Source of the DNA: Gammaproteobacteria bacterium
Lineage (GTDB): Bacteria; Pseudomonadota; Gammaproteobacteria; Pseudomonadales; Azotimanducaceae
Assembly: GCA_009837725.1 (NCBI GenBank)
Contig: VXSY01000097.1
Location: forward strand, 7,050-45,213
Length of the DNA: 38,164 bases
Direction of reading: 5' to 3'
The notes under the pieces were generated by a model. The model did not search any database. It had not been told where the DNA came from and saw only the letters and a list, made by a program, of their open reading frames with translations. The stretch's first letter is position 1; every line of letters begins with the position of its first letter. Position numbers and translations under genes: made by a program. Shown here one piece after another: positions 1 to 9,263 of the stretch.

Positions 1-29
1 CTGCTGGCAAATGGAGACGAATCGAATCG

Positions 30-569
30 TCATGTTCGAAGGAGCGCCTCGGTGAGTTTGGCGATGCGGCCGCGCACGCTGCCGTCGATCACGGTGTCGC
101 CGGCGCGGATGATGGCGCCGCCGACGACGGTCTCATCGACGCGGGTTTCCACTTCGATTTCTTGGCCGAAGCGCTCGGTGAGTCCGTTGACGAAGCCCTT
201 GAGCTGGTCCTCGGTGAGTTCCACGGCGCTGACGATCTCGACGTCCAGGGTGCGCTCTGCCGCAGCCTTCAGCGCTTCGAATTGGCTGGCGACCTCGGCC
301 ATGATGTCGAGGCGCTTGTTGTCCGCGAGCACGTGAACGAAGCGGCGGGCGTCGGTGCCGAGTTCGTCGCCCAAGAGATCGATGATGCGATGTGCCTTGG
401 CTGGGCCGGGCAACGCCGGCGAGGCGATGAGCTGCCGCACTTCGTCCTCCGCTGCGGCCGCGGCCAGGCCCGCGAGCCAGCGCGACCATTGGTCGAGCCG
501 ATCCGCCTCGCGGGCGATCTCGAACGCGGCCCCGGCGTAGGGGCGAGCGAGGGTTGCGGTCTCCGCCAC
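30..569 (-). CDS. atpH: ATP synthase F1 subunit delta (OSCP)
   Basis: The 179-residue protein is the delta subunit of F1Fo ATP synthase, which links the top of the alpha3beta3 head to the peripheral b stalk. The N-terminal half is helical and begins with the typical ATLARPYAGAAFEIA block. The C-terminal part carries the family signature region (VGGAIIRAGDTVIDGSVRG, about residues 148-166). Length matches the family (about 177). It lies 4 bases downstream of atpF in the same operon, and atpA is expected immediately beyond the left edge of the window. Nothing is odd about it. Confidence 0.97.
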   Translation of the reverse strand: MAETATLARPYAGAAFEIAREADRLDQWSRWLAGLAAAAAEDEVRQLIASPALPGPAKAHRIIDLLGDELGTDARRFVHVLADNKRLDIMAEVASQFEALKAAAERTLDVEIVSAVELTEDQLKGFVNGLTERFGQEIEVETRVDETVVGGAIIRAGDTVIDGSVRGRIAKLTEALLRT

Positions 570-573
570 TTGC

Positions 574-1044
574 CTAGAGCTCCGCCGCCAGCTTGTTCAA
601 GAGGGCGTCGTGCCGGGAGCGGTCAAGGTCGCCTTCGACGATGCGTGAGGCGCCGGCGATGGCGAGTTCGGCCACGCGCCCCCGAAGCGCTTCGCGGGCT
701 CGGTTCATCTCCTGCTCGATGTCCGCCTGGGCGGCTTCGAGGATGCGTTCCCGTTCGGCTTGTGCCACGGTTTTCGCCTCTTCCACCATTTCGGCGGCTT
801 GGCTGCGGGCCTGCTCGACGATTTGGCGGGCCTCCGTTCGGGCACCGTTCAGATGCTCTTCGACGCGGGCCTCGGCATGTTCGAGGTCTCGCTGCGCCTT
901 TTCGGCGGCTTCGAGCCCGTCTGCGATGGTCTTCTGCCGTTCCCGCATGGCGGAAATCAAGACCGGCCAGATGAACTTCCAGCAGGTCCAGACGAACACG
1001 GCGAAGGCCAGCGTTTGGCCGATGAGAGTCGCCGTGATGTTCAT
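574..1044 (-). CDS. atpF: ATP synthase Fo subunit b
   Basis: Peripheral-stalk b subunit of F1Fo ATP synthase, 156 residues, the same length as the E. coli protein. One N-terminal membrane helix (about residues 5-28, [20 protein letters not shown]) is followed by a long charged helical stalk rich in Ala, Glu and Arg, as expected for the dimeric coiled coil that contacts delta. The ATG has a strong ribosome-binding site: TAAGGAGG lies about eight bases upstream when read on the minus strand. It sits between atpE and atpH in the standard operon order. Confidence 0.97.
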   Translation of the reverse strand: MNITATLIGQTLAFAVFVWTCWKFIWPVLISAMRERQKTIADGLEAAEKAQRDLEHAEARVEEHLNGARTEARQIVEQARSQAAEMVEEAKTVAQAERERILEAAQADIEQEMNRAREALRGRVAELAIAGASRIVEGDLDRSRHDALLNKLAAEL

Positions 1045-1108
1045 GTCGTCTCCTCCTTAAGGCGCGGCTGCCGTCGCGCGTGGGCGAGGGAAAAGAGGTC
1101 GCCTTACG

Positions 1109-2278
<1,170 letters not shown>

Positions 2279-2349
2279 TTACGCTCCTGATCGACGCCCC
2301 GGAATCGTTCCCGCGGCCTTGTTCTTGCAAGGGGCGCCCATGGCGCTCC

Positions 2350-2721
2350 TCACTCTCCCGCTCTGCCCCGGCCAATCAGCGCTGGCGCGAGCAATTGCCC
2401 CACCAGCGCGGCAACGAATCCGCCGAGAAATGCCGCTGCCTGCACGCCGACCAAGAATCCCGCCACCGCGAGAGCAGAGGTCAGCGCCACCTTGGCAAAC
2501 CAGCGCGCCAAGAGGCCGTATGCCTCCGCCGTCGCGCTGGTGGCCTTGGTGCGGCTAACCGCCCATGCGTACCAGGCTTGAGGCAGCACCACCGCCGCCC
2601 CGCCGAGCATTGCACTGGCGGCACAGTAACCGGCCATTTCCACCGAAGCGCCCGCCGCAATCGCCGCAGCCACCCCGGTTAGCCCTGCCTGGACGAGCAC
2701 CACCAGCCAAGGCACTTGCAC
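2350..2721 (-). CDS. atpI: ATP synthase assembly protein I
   Basis: A 123-residue, four-helix membrane protein in the AtpI position at the head of the atp operon. The pattern of two hydrophobic hairpins joined by a basic cytoplasmic loop (around YAWAVSRTKATSATAEAY) fits the AtpI/UncI family, which helps c-ring assembly. Sequence conservation in this family is low, so position in the operon carries much of the assignment. GTG at 2721 is the longest start and another GTG lies two codons downstream; neither has a strong ribosome-binding site. Confidence 0.85.
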   Translation of the reverse strand: MQVPWLVVLVQAGLTGVAAAIAAGASVEMAGYCAASAMLGGAAVVLPQAWYAWAVSRTKATSATAEAYGLLARWFAKVALTSALAVAGFLVGVQAAAFLGGFVAALVGQLLAPALIGRGRAGE

Positions 2722-2859
2722 TTACCCGGACTGCCTGCGGATGGACCCGGCCCCAACCGGTCCCTGCGCGACCTCGCCCCGAAGGAGGGCACGCCAGCAG
2801 AGGATCGATGTGGACGAAGTTCGGTAGATCAGGCCGAACCGGTGTGCGAAGCGGCGCGC

Positions 2860-2888
2860 ATTATACGGTCGGGTCTTCCGTGCTTCAA
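2860..2888 (-). promoter_or_regulatory. Predicted sigma70 promoter of the atp operon
   Basis: On the minus strand, TTGAAG (2883-2888) and a perfect TATAAT (2860-2865) are separated by exactly 17 bases. Transcription would start near 2853 and give a leader of about 130 nt before atpI. This is the best-looking promoter in the window, and it sits in the parB-atpI gap, as expected for an independent atp promoter. Confidence 0.7.
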
Positions 2889-2919
2889 CGCTTTTGGCGG
2901 AGAAGAGTCGTGGGATATC

Positions 2920-2940
2920 GGAAGGTGGTGGGGACCTTCC
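2920..2940. other. Hairpin between parB and the atp promoter
   Basis: A perfect 7-bp inverted repeat (GGAAGGT ... ACCTTCC, 7-nt loop) lies 48 bases downstream of the parB stop and 31 bases upstream of the atp -35 box. It could end parB transcription, but no T-run follows it on either strand, so it could also be a protein-binding site. Confidence 0.4.
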
Positions 2941-2988
2941 CTAGCGCCCTGACGCGTGCGTTGGCAGTTCACTGCGCGAATTGCTGGC

Positions 2989-3939
2989 CTACGGGTCTCG
3001 CCTTGTGCGAGCGTCGTCGAGAGAGCGTCTTGGTTTGCCCCGTGCGGAGCTCTGCAGTCGGCTCAGGATGGCATCGAGCTCGTCCATGCTGGCGTAGCGG
3101 ATGACGACACGGCCAGCACCGGTTCGGCGATTGAAGCCGATAGAGACCGGGGCGCCTAAGCGTTCGCCAAGTTCGCGCTCCAGGCGTTGGGTGTCGGCGT
3201 CCGGCTGAGGCGACCGTTTCGAGGTGCGTTTGTCGGCCAGCAGCGTTCGCACCAAGGCTTCGGTTTCGCGCACCGACATGTTTCGCTTGACCACCTGCGC
3301 CGCTGCGCTGGCTTGGCTTGCGAGTGGCAACGGGAGTAGGGCGCGGGCATGGCCCATCTCTAGCTCGCTGGCGAGCAGCAGTTGCCGCACTTCGGGAGCG
3401 AGCTTGAGGAGGCGCAACAGGTTCGCCACGGCGGTGCGTGACTTGCCGACCGCGTCCGCAACTTCCTGCTGGGTAAGGGAATGCTCTTCGATCAAGCGCT
3501 TGAGCGCGGCGGCTTCCTCAAGCGCGTTCAAGTCCTCGCGCTGGATATTCTCGATCAGCGCCACCGCCATCGCGTCGCGGTCGCTGATGCTGCGCACCAC
3601 TGCGGGAATGGTCTCGAGGCCGGCAAGCTGGGCCGCTCGCCAGCGACGCTCGCCAGCGACGATCTCGTAGCCGCCGGACTCGCGGGGCCGGACGATGATG
3701 GGCTCGATCACGCCCTGGGCGCGAATCGACTGTGCCAGTTCCTCCAAGGCGTCCGGATCTACCGTGCGGCGGGGTTGGTGCGGACCGGAATACACCGTGT
3801 CGAGGGGCAGGTTCGGGTACAGGCCTGAACTCGCTGACGCATGCGCGCCTTCGCCGGAACCCTCGGGGCGGGCGAGCAAGGCTTCGAGGCCGCGATTCAG
3901 CCCGCGCCGACGAACCACGGGCCGCTCCGGCGGCTTCAC
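2989..3939 (-). CDS. parB: Chromosome partitioning protein ParB
   Basis: CTP-dependent DNA clamp that loads at parS sites and spreads to organise origin segregation. It has 316 residues: a basic N-terminus that would contact ParA, the ParB/Srx domain with the CTP-binding GERRWRA box (about residues 96-102) and ENIQRED (about 130-136), a helix-turn-helix (about 155-176, LTQQEVADAVGKSRTAVANL) and a C-terminal dimerisation region. The start is GTG at 3939, overlapping the parA stop as GTGA, with a near-perfect AGGAGG four bases upstream. The open frame continues further upstream, but that part overlaps parA and is not real. Two parS sites lie in recF. Confidence 0.96.
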   Translation of the reverse strand: MKPPERPVVRRRGLNRGLEALLARPEGSGEGAHASASSGLYPNLPLDTVYSGPHQPRRTVDPDALEELAQSIRAQGVIEPIIVRPRESGGYEIVAGERRWRAAQLAGLETIPAVVRSISDRDAMAVALIENIQREDLNALEEAAALKRLIEEHSLTQQEVADAVGKSRTAVANLLRLLKLAPEVRQLLLASELEMGHARALLPLPLASQASAAAQVVKRNMSVRETEALVRTLLADKRTSKRSPQPDADTQRLERELGERLGAPVSIGFNRRTGAGRVVIRYASMDELDAILSRLQSSARGKPRRSLDDARTRRDP

Positions 3940-4757
3940 GACGCCTCCTTCATGCTGCTCTCGCGGCGCCGTCGCAGTTCCGCCGCCAAGGCGAGGTAGG
4001 CAACCGCACCGCGGCAATGGCGGTCGTAGAGGATGGCGGGCAAGCCGTGACTGGGCGCTTCGGCAAGGCGAACGTTGCGGGGGATGACCGTGCGGTACAC
4101 GCTGTCGCCGAAGTACTCGATGAGCTGACGCGATACGTCGCGAGTGAGGCTGTTGCGCGGGTCGTACATGGTGCGCAGGATGCCCTCCACTGCCAGCGTG
4201 GAGTTGCCGCTTTGGCGCACGCCATCGATGGTGTCGAGCAAGGCAGAAAGCCCTTCGAGGGCGTAGTACTCGCACTGCATCGGGATCAGCACCGCGTCTG
4301 CCGCCATCAGTGCATTCAGCGTGAGCAGGCTCAAGGACGGCGGGCAGTCGATCAGCACATAGTCGAAGGCCTGGGCCGAAGTGTCTAGGCGTTCCCGAAG
4401 CCGGTGCGCGCGCTGTTCCTCCTCGTGCAGGCGGACTTCCGCCGCGGTGAGGTCGCCGTTGGCGGGCACGAGCTGGAAGCCGGTAGCGCATTCTCGGTAC
4501 ACGTCGCTGTCCGCGGCGGCGTCCATGAGCCACTCGTAAGCCCCGGTGTCGAGCTCGTTCTTGTCCACTCCGGCACCCATGGTGGCGTTGCCCTGGGGGT
4601 CCATGTCCACCAGCAATGTGCGGGCGCCGGTCAGGGTGAGGGAGGCGGCAAGGTTGACGCTGGTGGTGGTCTTGCCGACGCCGCCCTTCTGGTTCGCCAC
4701 GGCGATCCGGTGCGCGCCTGGGGCTTCGGACGATACCGGCGCGGACGCGTCGGTCAC
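3936..4757 (-). CDS. parA: Chromosome partitioning ATPase ParA (Soj)
   Basis: Walker-type ATPase of 273 residues that binds DNA non-specifically when ATP-bound and drives ParB-parS complexes apart. The deviant Walker A KGGVGKTT is at about residues 24-31, followed by DMDPQGN (51-57) and the Walker B-like LIDCPPSL. The start is taken as GTG at 4757, which overlaps the rsmG stop (GTGA) and has GGGGAG upstream. A longer open frame to 4925 would add about 56 residues inside rsmG with no family similarity. Translational coupling rsmG-parA-parB is likely. Confidence 0.96.
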   Translation of the reverse strand: MTDASAPVSSEAPGAHRIAVANQKGGVGKTTTSVNLAASLTLTGARTLLVDMDPQGNATMGAGVDKNELDTGAYEWLMDAAADSDVYRECATGFQLVPANGDLTAAEVRLHEEEQRAHRLRERLDTSAQAFDYVLIDCPPSLSLLTLNALMAADAVLIPMQCEYYALEGLSALLDTIDGVRQSGNSTLAVEGILRTMYDPRNSLTRDVSRQLIEYFGDSVYRTVIPRNVRLAEAPSHGLPAILYDRHCRGAVAYLALAAELRRRRESSMKEAS

Positions 4758-5374
4758 GACCGCTCCCCTGGCGAGTCGTCGCGACAAATCGCTACGACAT
4801 GCGACTCGCCGGTGCGGACTGCCTCGACAATACGTCCGCCCGGAAACAGCGACGGCGCAAGTGCACGCCTCGCCTGCAACAGCGCCACGCCGTCGGGGCG
4901 CAGCAGGCGCCTCTGCAGCGGCCACGCCTCGGGCGGCGACGCAACTGCGCGTGCCGTGGCGACATGGAACGTGCCGGCCGCAATGGTGTTGGCATCGGCA
5001 ATGCAGACCGTCGCGTTCGAGAGGCCGAGTTCGATCACCGCCTGACGCAAGAAACGCCCCTTCACCTCGCCGCGCTCCACCAGCGTGACATGAACGTCAG
5101 GTCGCGCTATCGCAAGCGGTATGCCCGGAAATCCAGCCCCGGAGCCTACGTCCACAAGGTGCCAGCGACAGCCATCCTGCTGCGGAACGTCGGGTAGGGG
5201 CGGCGATCGAAGGAATGCCTGGAGCGAGAGGCTGTCTTCGATGTGGCGCCTCTCCAGCTTGCCGAGGTCCCGTGGGCTGACGAGGTTCCGCACCTTGCCC
5301 CAGCGGCGCACCAAGCTCGCGTATTGCGCGAGCAAGGCGTCCACGCCGTCGATGTCGGGGGCCACGATGGCCAC
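4754..5374 (-). CDS. rsmG: 16S rRNA (guanine-N7)-methyltransferase RsmG (GidB)
   Basis: SAM-dependent enzyme that makes m7G527 in the 530 loop of 16S rRNA. It has 206 residues, typical for the family. Visible motifs are the N-terminal helices (NLVSPRDLGKLERRHIEDSL) and the SAM-binding motif DVGSGAGFPGIPLAI near residue 74, followed by LVERGEVKGRFLR. The start codon is GTG. It lies five bases downstream of mnmG and overlaps parA by four bases, the standard gidA-gidB-parA-parB order. Confidence 0.96.
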   Translation of the reverse strand: MAIVAPDIDGVDALLAQYASLVRRWGKVRNLVSPRDLGKLERRHIEDSLSLQAFLRSPPLPDVPQQDGCRWHLVDVGSGAGFPGIPLAIARPDVHVTLVERGEVKGRFLRQAVIELGLSNATVCIADANTIAAGTFHVATARAVASPPEAWPLQRRLLRPDGVALLQARRALAPSLFPGGRIVEAVRTGESHVVAICRDDSPGERS

Positions 5375-5379
5375 TGCCG

Positions 5380-7281
5380 TTAGGCCCGCTGCGCTTGATC
5401 GTCGGCCGTGTTGTCCGCCTCGGCGTTACGGCGTGAGTACACGCGCAGCAGCGAAAGCGCCGCCGGAGTGATCCCCGGAACGCGTGATGCTTGCGCCACC
5501 GTAGCCGGCAGTCGCTCGCGCAACCGCTCGCGCACCTCGTTCGAGAGCCCAGCCACCGAGGCATAGTCGAAGTCCGACGGCAGCGGCGCGTTGTCGTCTT
5601 CCCGGCTCTGTTCGATCTCTTCGTCCTGGCGGCGGATGTAGCCGGCATATTTGGCTTCGATCTCGACTTGAGCAAGCGCTGCTTCGTCTGCCGATACGCC
5701 AGCCCCAAGCAGCGACGCGGCGGTGATGGTCGGTCGCTTGAGGAGGTCAAGCAGCGTCGCGTCTTTCGCCAACGCCTCTCCGCTCCGCCGTTCGAGCGCG
5801 AGTGCAAGGTCGCTGCCGGGGTGAACGCGCTGTTCATGAAGCTCGTGCCGCAAGCGGGCGATGCGCTCCCGCCGATCGGTGAATACCTGCCAGCGCGCGT
5901 CGCCCACCACCCCGAGTTCACGCCCGACCGGCGTTAGGCGGAAGTCGGCGTTGTCCTGGCGCAGCCGGAGCCGGTACTCGGCGCGACTGGTGAACATGCG
6001 ATACGGCTCGCTGGCGCCCAGGTTGATGAGGTCGTCCACCAAGACACCGATGTAGGCCTCGTGCCGCGCCGGACACCATGGCGGCTTGCCGGCGGCGGCG
6101 CGACCGGCATTGATGCCGGCGAGCAGGCCCTGCGCGGCGGCTTCTTCGTAGCCGGTGGTGCCGTTGATTTGGCCGGCGAAGTAGAGCCCTTCAATCACTT
6201 TGGTCTCAAGCGACGGCGCCAGGTCGCGGGGGTCGAAGAAGTCGTACTCGATGGCGTAGCCGGGACGGGTGAGCCGCGCCTGCTCGAAGCCGCGAATGCT
6301 GCGCACGGCGCAAAGCTGCACGTCGAACGGCAGGCTGGTGGAGATGCCGTTGGGATAGAGCTCGGGCGTATCGAGCCCTTCCGGCTCGACGAACACCTGA
6401 TGGCTCTGGCGCTCCCGGAAACGCACCACCTTGTCCTCGATGGAGGGGCAGTAGCGTGGCCCCACGCCTTCGATGGCGCCGCTGAACATGGGTGAGCGAT
6501 CAAGCGCCGCGCGAATGATCTCGTGCGTGGCCGGATTCGTGTGCGTGATGTGGCACGGCATCTGGCGCGGATGGTCGTCGACGCTTGTCAGAAACGACAG
6601 CGTCGGCCGCGGCTCCGCGCTCGGCTGCACTTCCATGGCCGAGAAATCGACGCTGCGACCGTCGATGCGCGGCGGCGTGCCGGTCTTCAGCCTACCGACC
6701 CTGAGCGGCAACTTCCGGAGACGCTCCGCCAACCGGTTCGACGGTGCATCCCCTGCCCGCCCTCCGGGGGAGGTATCGAGACCGACGTGAATGCGCCCGC
6801 CGAGAAACGTGCCCGTGGCAAGCACGACGCGATCCGCCCTGAACCGAAGCCCCATCGCGGTATCGACGCCGCGTACCTTGTCGTCTGCCACCCAGAGGTC
6901 CACCACCGGCTGCTGGAACAGCGACAGGTTCGGCTGCGACTCGACCGCGCGACGCACTTCGCCGCGATACAGGCTGCGATCGGCCTGCGCCCGGGTGGCG
7001 CGCACCGCCGCGCCCTTGCTCTCGTTCAGCGTGCGGAACTGGATGCCGGCACGATCGCCGGCCACGGCCATCGCCCCGCCTAGGGCATCGACCTCGCGCA
7101 CCAGATGCGACTTGCCGATGCCGCCGATGGCCGGATTGCAGGACATTTGACCGATGGTTTCGATGCTTTGCGTGAGCAGCAGCGTCGAGGCACCCATCCG
7201 CGCGCTCGCGAGCGCCGCCTCGACGCCAGCATGGCCGCCGCCGATCACGACGACATCGAACCGTTCCGGGTGGATGATCAC
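5380..7281 (-). CDS. mnmG: tRNA uridine-5-carboxymethylaminomethyl modification enzyme MnmG (GidA)
   Basis: FAD-dependent subunit that works with MnmE to modify the wobble uridine U34 of several tRNAs. The protein starts with a Rossmann FAD motif ([16 protein letters not shown]) and has [15 protein letters not shown] and the substrate region [15 protein letters not shown]. The C-terminus is the helical MnmE-binding domain ([14 protein letters not shown]). GTG at 7281 is chosen because it aligns with the family N-terminus, gives 633 residues, and leaves room for a leader after the predicted -10 at 7316-7321. A GTG at 7299 is an alternative. Its partner mnmE lies 2 kb away on the same strand. 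Confidence 0.96.
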   Translation of the reverse strand: MIIHPERFDVVVIGGGHAGVEAALASARMGASTLLLTQSIETIGQMSCNPAIGGIGKSHLVREVDALGGAMAVAGDRAGIQFRTLNESKGAAVRATRAQADRSLYRGEVRRAVESQPNLSLFQQPVVDLWVADDKVRGVDTAMGLRFRADRVVLATGTFLGGRIHVGLDTSPGGRAGDAPSNRLAERLRKLPLRVGRLKTGTPPRIDGRSVDFSAMEVQPSAEPRPTLSFLTSVDDHPRQMPCHITHTNPATHEIIRAALDRSPMFSGAIEGVGPRYCPSIEDKVVRFRERQSHQVFVEPEGLDTPELYPNGISTSLPFDVQLCAVRSIRGFEQARLTRPGYAIEYDFFDPRDLAPSLETKVIEGLYFAGQINGTTGYEEAAAQGLLAGINAGRAAAGKPPWCPARHEAYIGVLVDDLINLGASEPYRMFTSRAEYRLRLRQDNADFRLTPVGRELGVVGDARWQVFTDRRERIARLRHELHEQRVHPGSDLALALERRSGEALAKDATLLDLLKRPTITAASLLGAGVSADEAALAQVEIEAKYAGYIRRQDEEIEQSREDDNAPLPSDFDYASVAGLSNEVRERLRERLPATVAQASRVPGITPAALSLLRVYSRRNAEADNTADDQAQRA

Positions 7282-7315
7282 GCTCGTTCCGCCAAGCACG
7301 CAAAGCGAACCGGCA

Positions 7316-7345
7316 ACTATACGGCCTAGAGGGCGTCGTTAGGAA
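7316..7345 (-). promoter_or_regulatory. mnmG: Possible mnmG promoter
   Basis: On the minus strand a TATAGT -10 hexamer (7316-7321) lies in the divergent gap between mnmG and the amidase gene. A weak -35 candidate (TTCCTA, 7340-7345) is 18 bases upstream. Only the -10 is convincing. Confidence 0.35.
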
Positions 7346-7362
7346 CTTCCGAGCCGTTCAGC

Positions 7363-9051
7363 ATGGACGGGCCCGCACAAGGGGGCCCTTGCGGCGCGAT
7401 AGACTGGCGCTGCCCACACTCCGAGTTTCTGCTCGCATGGAACAATGCCTTGGGCGTTTTGACGAATCAAGCTGCAGATAAACAGCCGGCGTCTTCGACC
7501 GAAGGCAAGGGCGTTTCCCGAAGGACGGCGGTGAAGGCAGCCCTTCCAACGCTTGCCGGATCATTCCTTGCGCTAGTGGGCAGGCGCACGCACCCCAGGA
7601 CCGACGAGGCCGCGAACATGGCGAAGGCGATGAGTTCTCCCACACATCTTTCGACGACGGCGCAGGCGGCGCTGATTCGCTCTAGCGAGCTTGCCAGCCA
7701 AGAGTTGGTGGCACTATATCTCGATCGGATCAAGCGCTTCAATCCGGCGATAAATGCGGTGGTGGCGCTGGCCGCGGATGCGCAGGAGCGGGCGAAGGAT
7801 GCCGATCAAGCGGTCGCGGATGGCGGCGCACTCGGGCCGCTGCATGGCGTGCCGATGACCATCAAGGACTGTTTCGACACAGCCGGCACGGTTTCCACTT
7901 GGGGGACGCTTGGGCGCAAGGATTTTGTGCCTGGGGCGGATGCGACGGTCGTGCGGCGGCTGAAGGACGCCGGCGCGATTCTGCTCGGCAAGACGAATAC
8001 GCCCGAGTTCACCCTCTCGTTCGAGACGCATAACCGGATTCATGGCTTCACGAACAACCCTTATGACCTCGGCCGTTCGCCGGGAGGCAGCAGTGGCGGT
8101 GCGGCGGCCGCGATCGCCGCCGGGCTCACGTCGTTCGACATCGGCACGGACTATGGCGGCAGCATCCGCGTGCCGTCGCACGCCTGCGGCACGGTCGGGA
8201 TCAAACCGACGAGCGGCAGCGTGCCGCGTACCGGGCTGTGCCTGCCGCCTGGGATGTTGACCGACTTCCTCAGCCACGCTGGGCCGATGGCTAGGACCGT
8301 GGCGGACCTCGAGCTGATCCTGTCGGTGATTTGGGGCCCGGATGGGCTGGACACCCGCATCGCGCCGGTTCCGCTCGCGGATTCGAGTGCCGTGGCGCTG
8401 AAGGGGCTTCGCTGCGCCGTGATGATCGACAATGGCATCGCGAAGCCCGATGACGAGACCTTGGCGGTGGTGGAACAGGCGGAGGGGCTTCTCGCGGATG
8501 CCGGGCTCGTGCTGCAACGCGATCGCCTCGACGGGGTCGAGGAAACCACCTCGGTCGGCGGCGGTTTCTGGGCGGTGGGTGCCCACGCGGGGGTACGGGC
8601 GCTGCTCGACGAGGCCGGCACCGACGTCGAGGACTATGCGAACAACTGGTTCCGGTCGTTTGCGCTCGCACCTGGAAGCGATGCCATCAACGGTGCGGCG
8701 CTGGTGGGTCAGCTCGCGCGGTTTGAGGACTATCGCCGGCGGATGCAGCAGCACATGGCACGCTACGACGTGCTCATCTCGCCAGTCAACGCCCACCCGG
8801 CGCCGGCGCATCCTGCACCTGGAGATTCGCCGTTCCCGTCCACGGACGCGAGCTACACCGAGGCCTATGACCTGACCGGCTGGCCCGCCGGCGTCGTTCG
8901 CGGCGGAACCGCCTCGTCCGGCGTGCCCATCGGCGTGCAAGTTGTCGCTAATCCCTGGCGCGAGGACATCGTGCTGGCGGTGATGCGGCACTTGGAAGGG
9001 GCGCTGCCATCGTTTGAAGCACCGGATGAATCACTCTGGCTGGGCGCTTGA
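7363..9051 (+). CDS. Amidase signature family hydrolase, possible Tat export
   Basis: A Ser-cisSer-Lys hydrolase of the amidase signature family; the substrate cannot be read from sequence. All triad residues are present: Lys168 in GVPMTIKDCFDTAG, cis-Ser243 in GRSPGGSSGGAAAA, and nucleophile Ser267 in GTDYGGSIRVPS. The 24-residue spacing between the two serines is as in FAAH. There are no neighbouring GatB/GatC genes and overall similarity looks closer to free-standing amidases than to GatA. Residues about 52-73 (SRRTAVK plus a hydrophobic stretch) resemble a twin-arginine signal, but no clear cleavage site follows. If translation instead starts at ATG 7618 or 7633, the enzyme is cytoplasmic with a normal AS-domain start. 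It is transcribed opposite to both flanking tRNA-modification genes. Confidence 0.85.
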   Translation: MDGPAQGGPCGAIDWRCPHSEFLLAWNNALGVLTNQAADKQPASSTEGKGVSRRTAVKAALPTLAGSFLALVGRRTHPRTDEAANMAKAMSSPTHLSTTAQAALIRSSELASQELVALYLDRIKRFNPAINAVVALAADAQERAKDADQAVADGGALGPLHGVPMTIKDCFDTAGTVSTWGTLGRKDFVPGADATVVRRLKDAGAILLGKTNTPEFTLSFETHNRIHGFTNNPYDLGRSPGGSSGGAAAAIAAGLTSFDIGTDYGGSIRVPSHACGTVGIKPTSGSVPRTGLCLPPGMLTDFLSHAGPMARTVADLELILSVIWGPDGLDTRIAPVPLADSSAVALKGLRCAVMIDNGIAKPDDETLAVVEQAEGLLADAGLVLQRDRLDGVEETTSVGGGFWAVGAHAGVRALLDEAGTDVEDYANNWFRSFALAPGSDAINGAALVGQLARFEDYRRRMQQHMARYDVLISPVNAHPAPAHPAPGDSPFPSTDASYTEAYDLTGWPAGVVRGGTASSGVPIGVQVVANPWREDIVLAVMRHLEGALPSFEAPDESLWLGA

Positions 9052-9110
9052 CGCACTGATCGGACAACACCGAACCGACAAGAAGCGTGCGTGCCGCAAG
9101 GGGTAGGCCG

Positions 9111-9147
9111 CCTTATCTCGACTCTCGCGCAAGGGGGAGTGACGTGG
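9111..9147 (+). repeat. Family A palindromic repeat, degenerate copy
   Basis: In the 212-bp convergent gap between the amidase gene and mnmE, the segment reads CTCGACTCTCGCGCAAGGG followed by GGAGTGACG. It is recognisably the core of the family A repeat seen intact at 12636, 20273 and 25252, but one arm is decayed. It may also act as a weak stem-loop between the convergent genes. The rest of 9052-9263 shows no gene. Confidence 0.55.
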
Positions 9148-9263
9148 GTGGGGTTTCGAGCAGCGCCGCCCGCTTTCACTCTTTGCTTGAAGCGGTCGAA
9201 AGCGTGATCGGCCTAGGTGGTGGCGGTCCCTTCGAGCGTCCACCTAGTGGGGACCGACTCGGT

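Noticed and set aside
3940-4533. N-terminal extension of the parB frame to about 514 residues
   Set aside because: The extension overlaps parA completely; ParB similarity begins at the GTG at 3939.
6735-6790. G/C-rich palindrome-like stretch in mnmG suspected as another repeat insertion
   Set aside because: The encoded [18 protein letters not shown] aligns with the normal MnmG sequence, so nothing is inserted.
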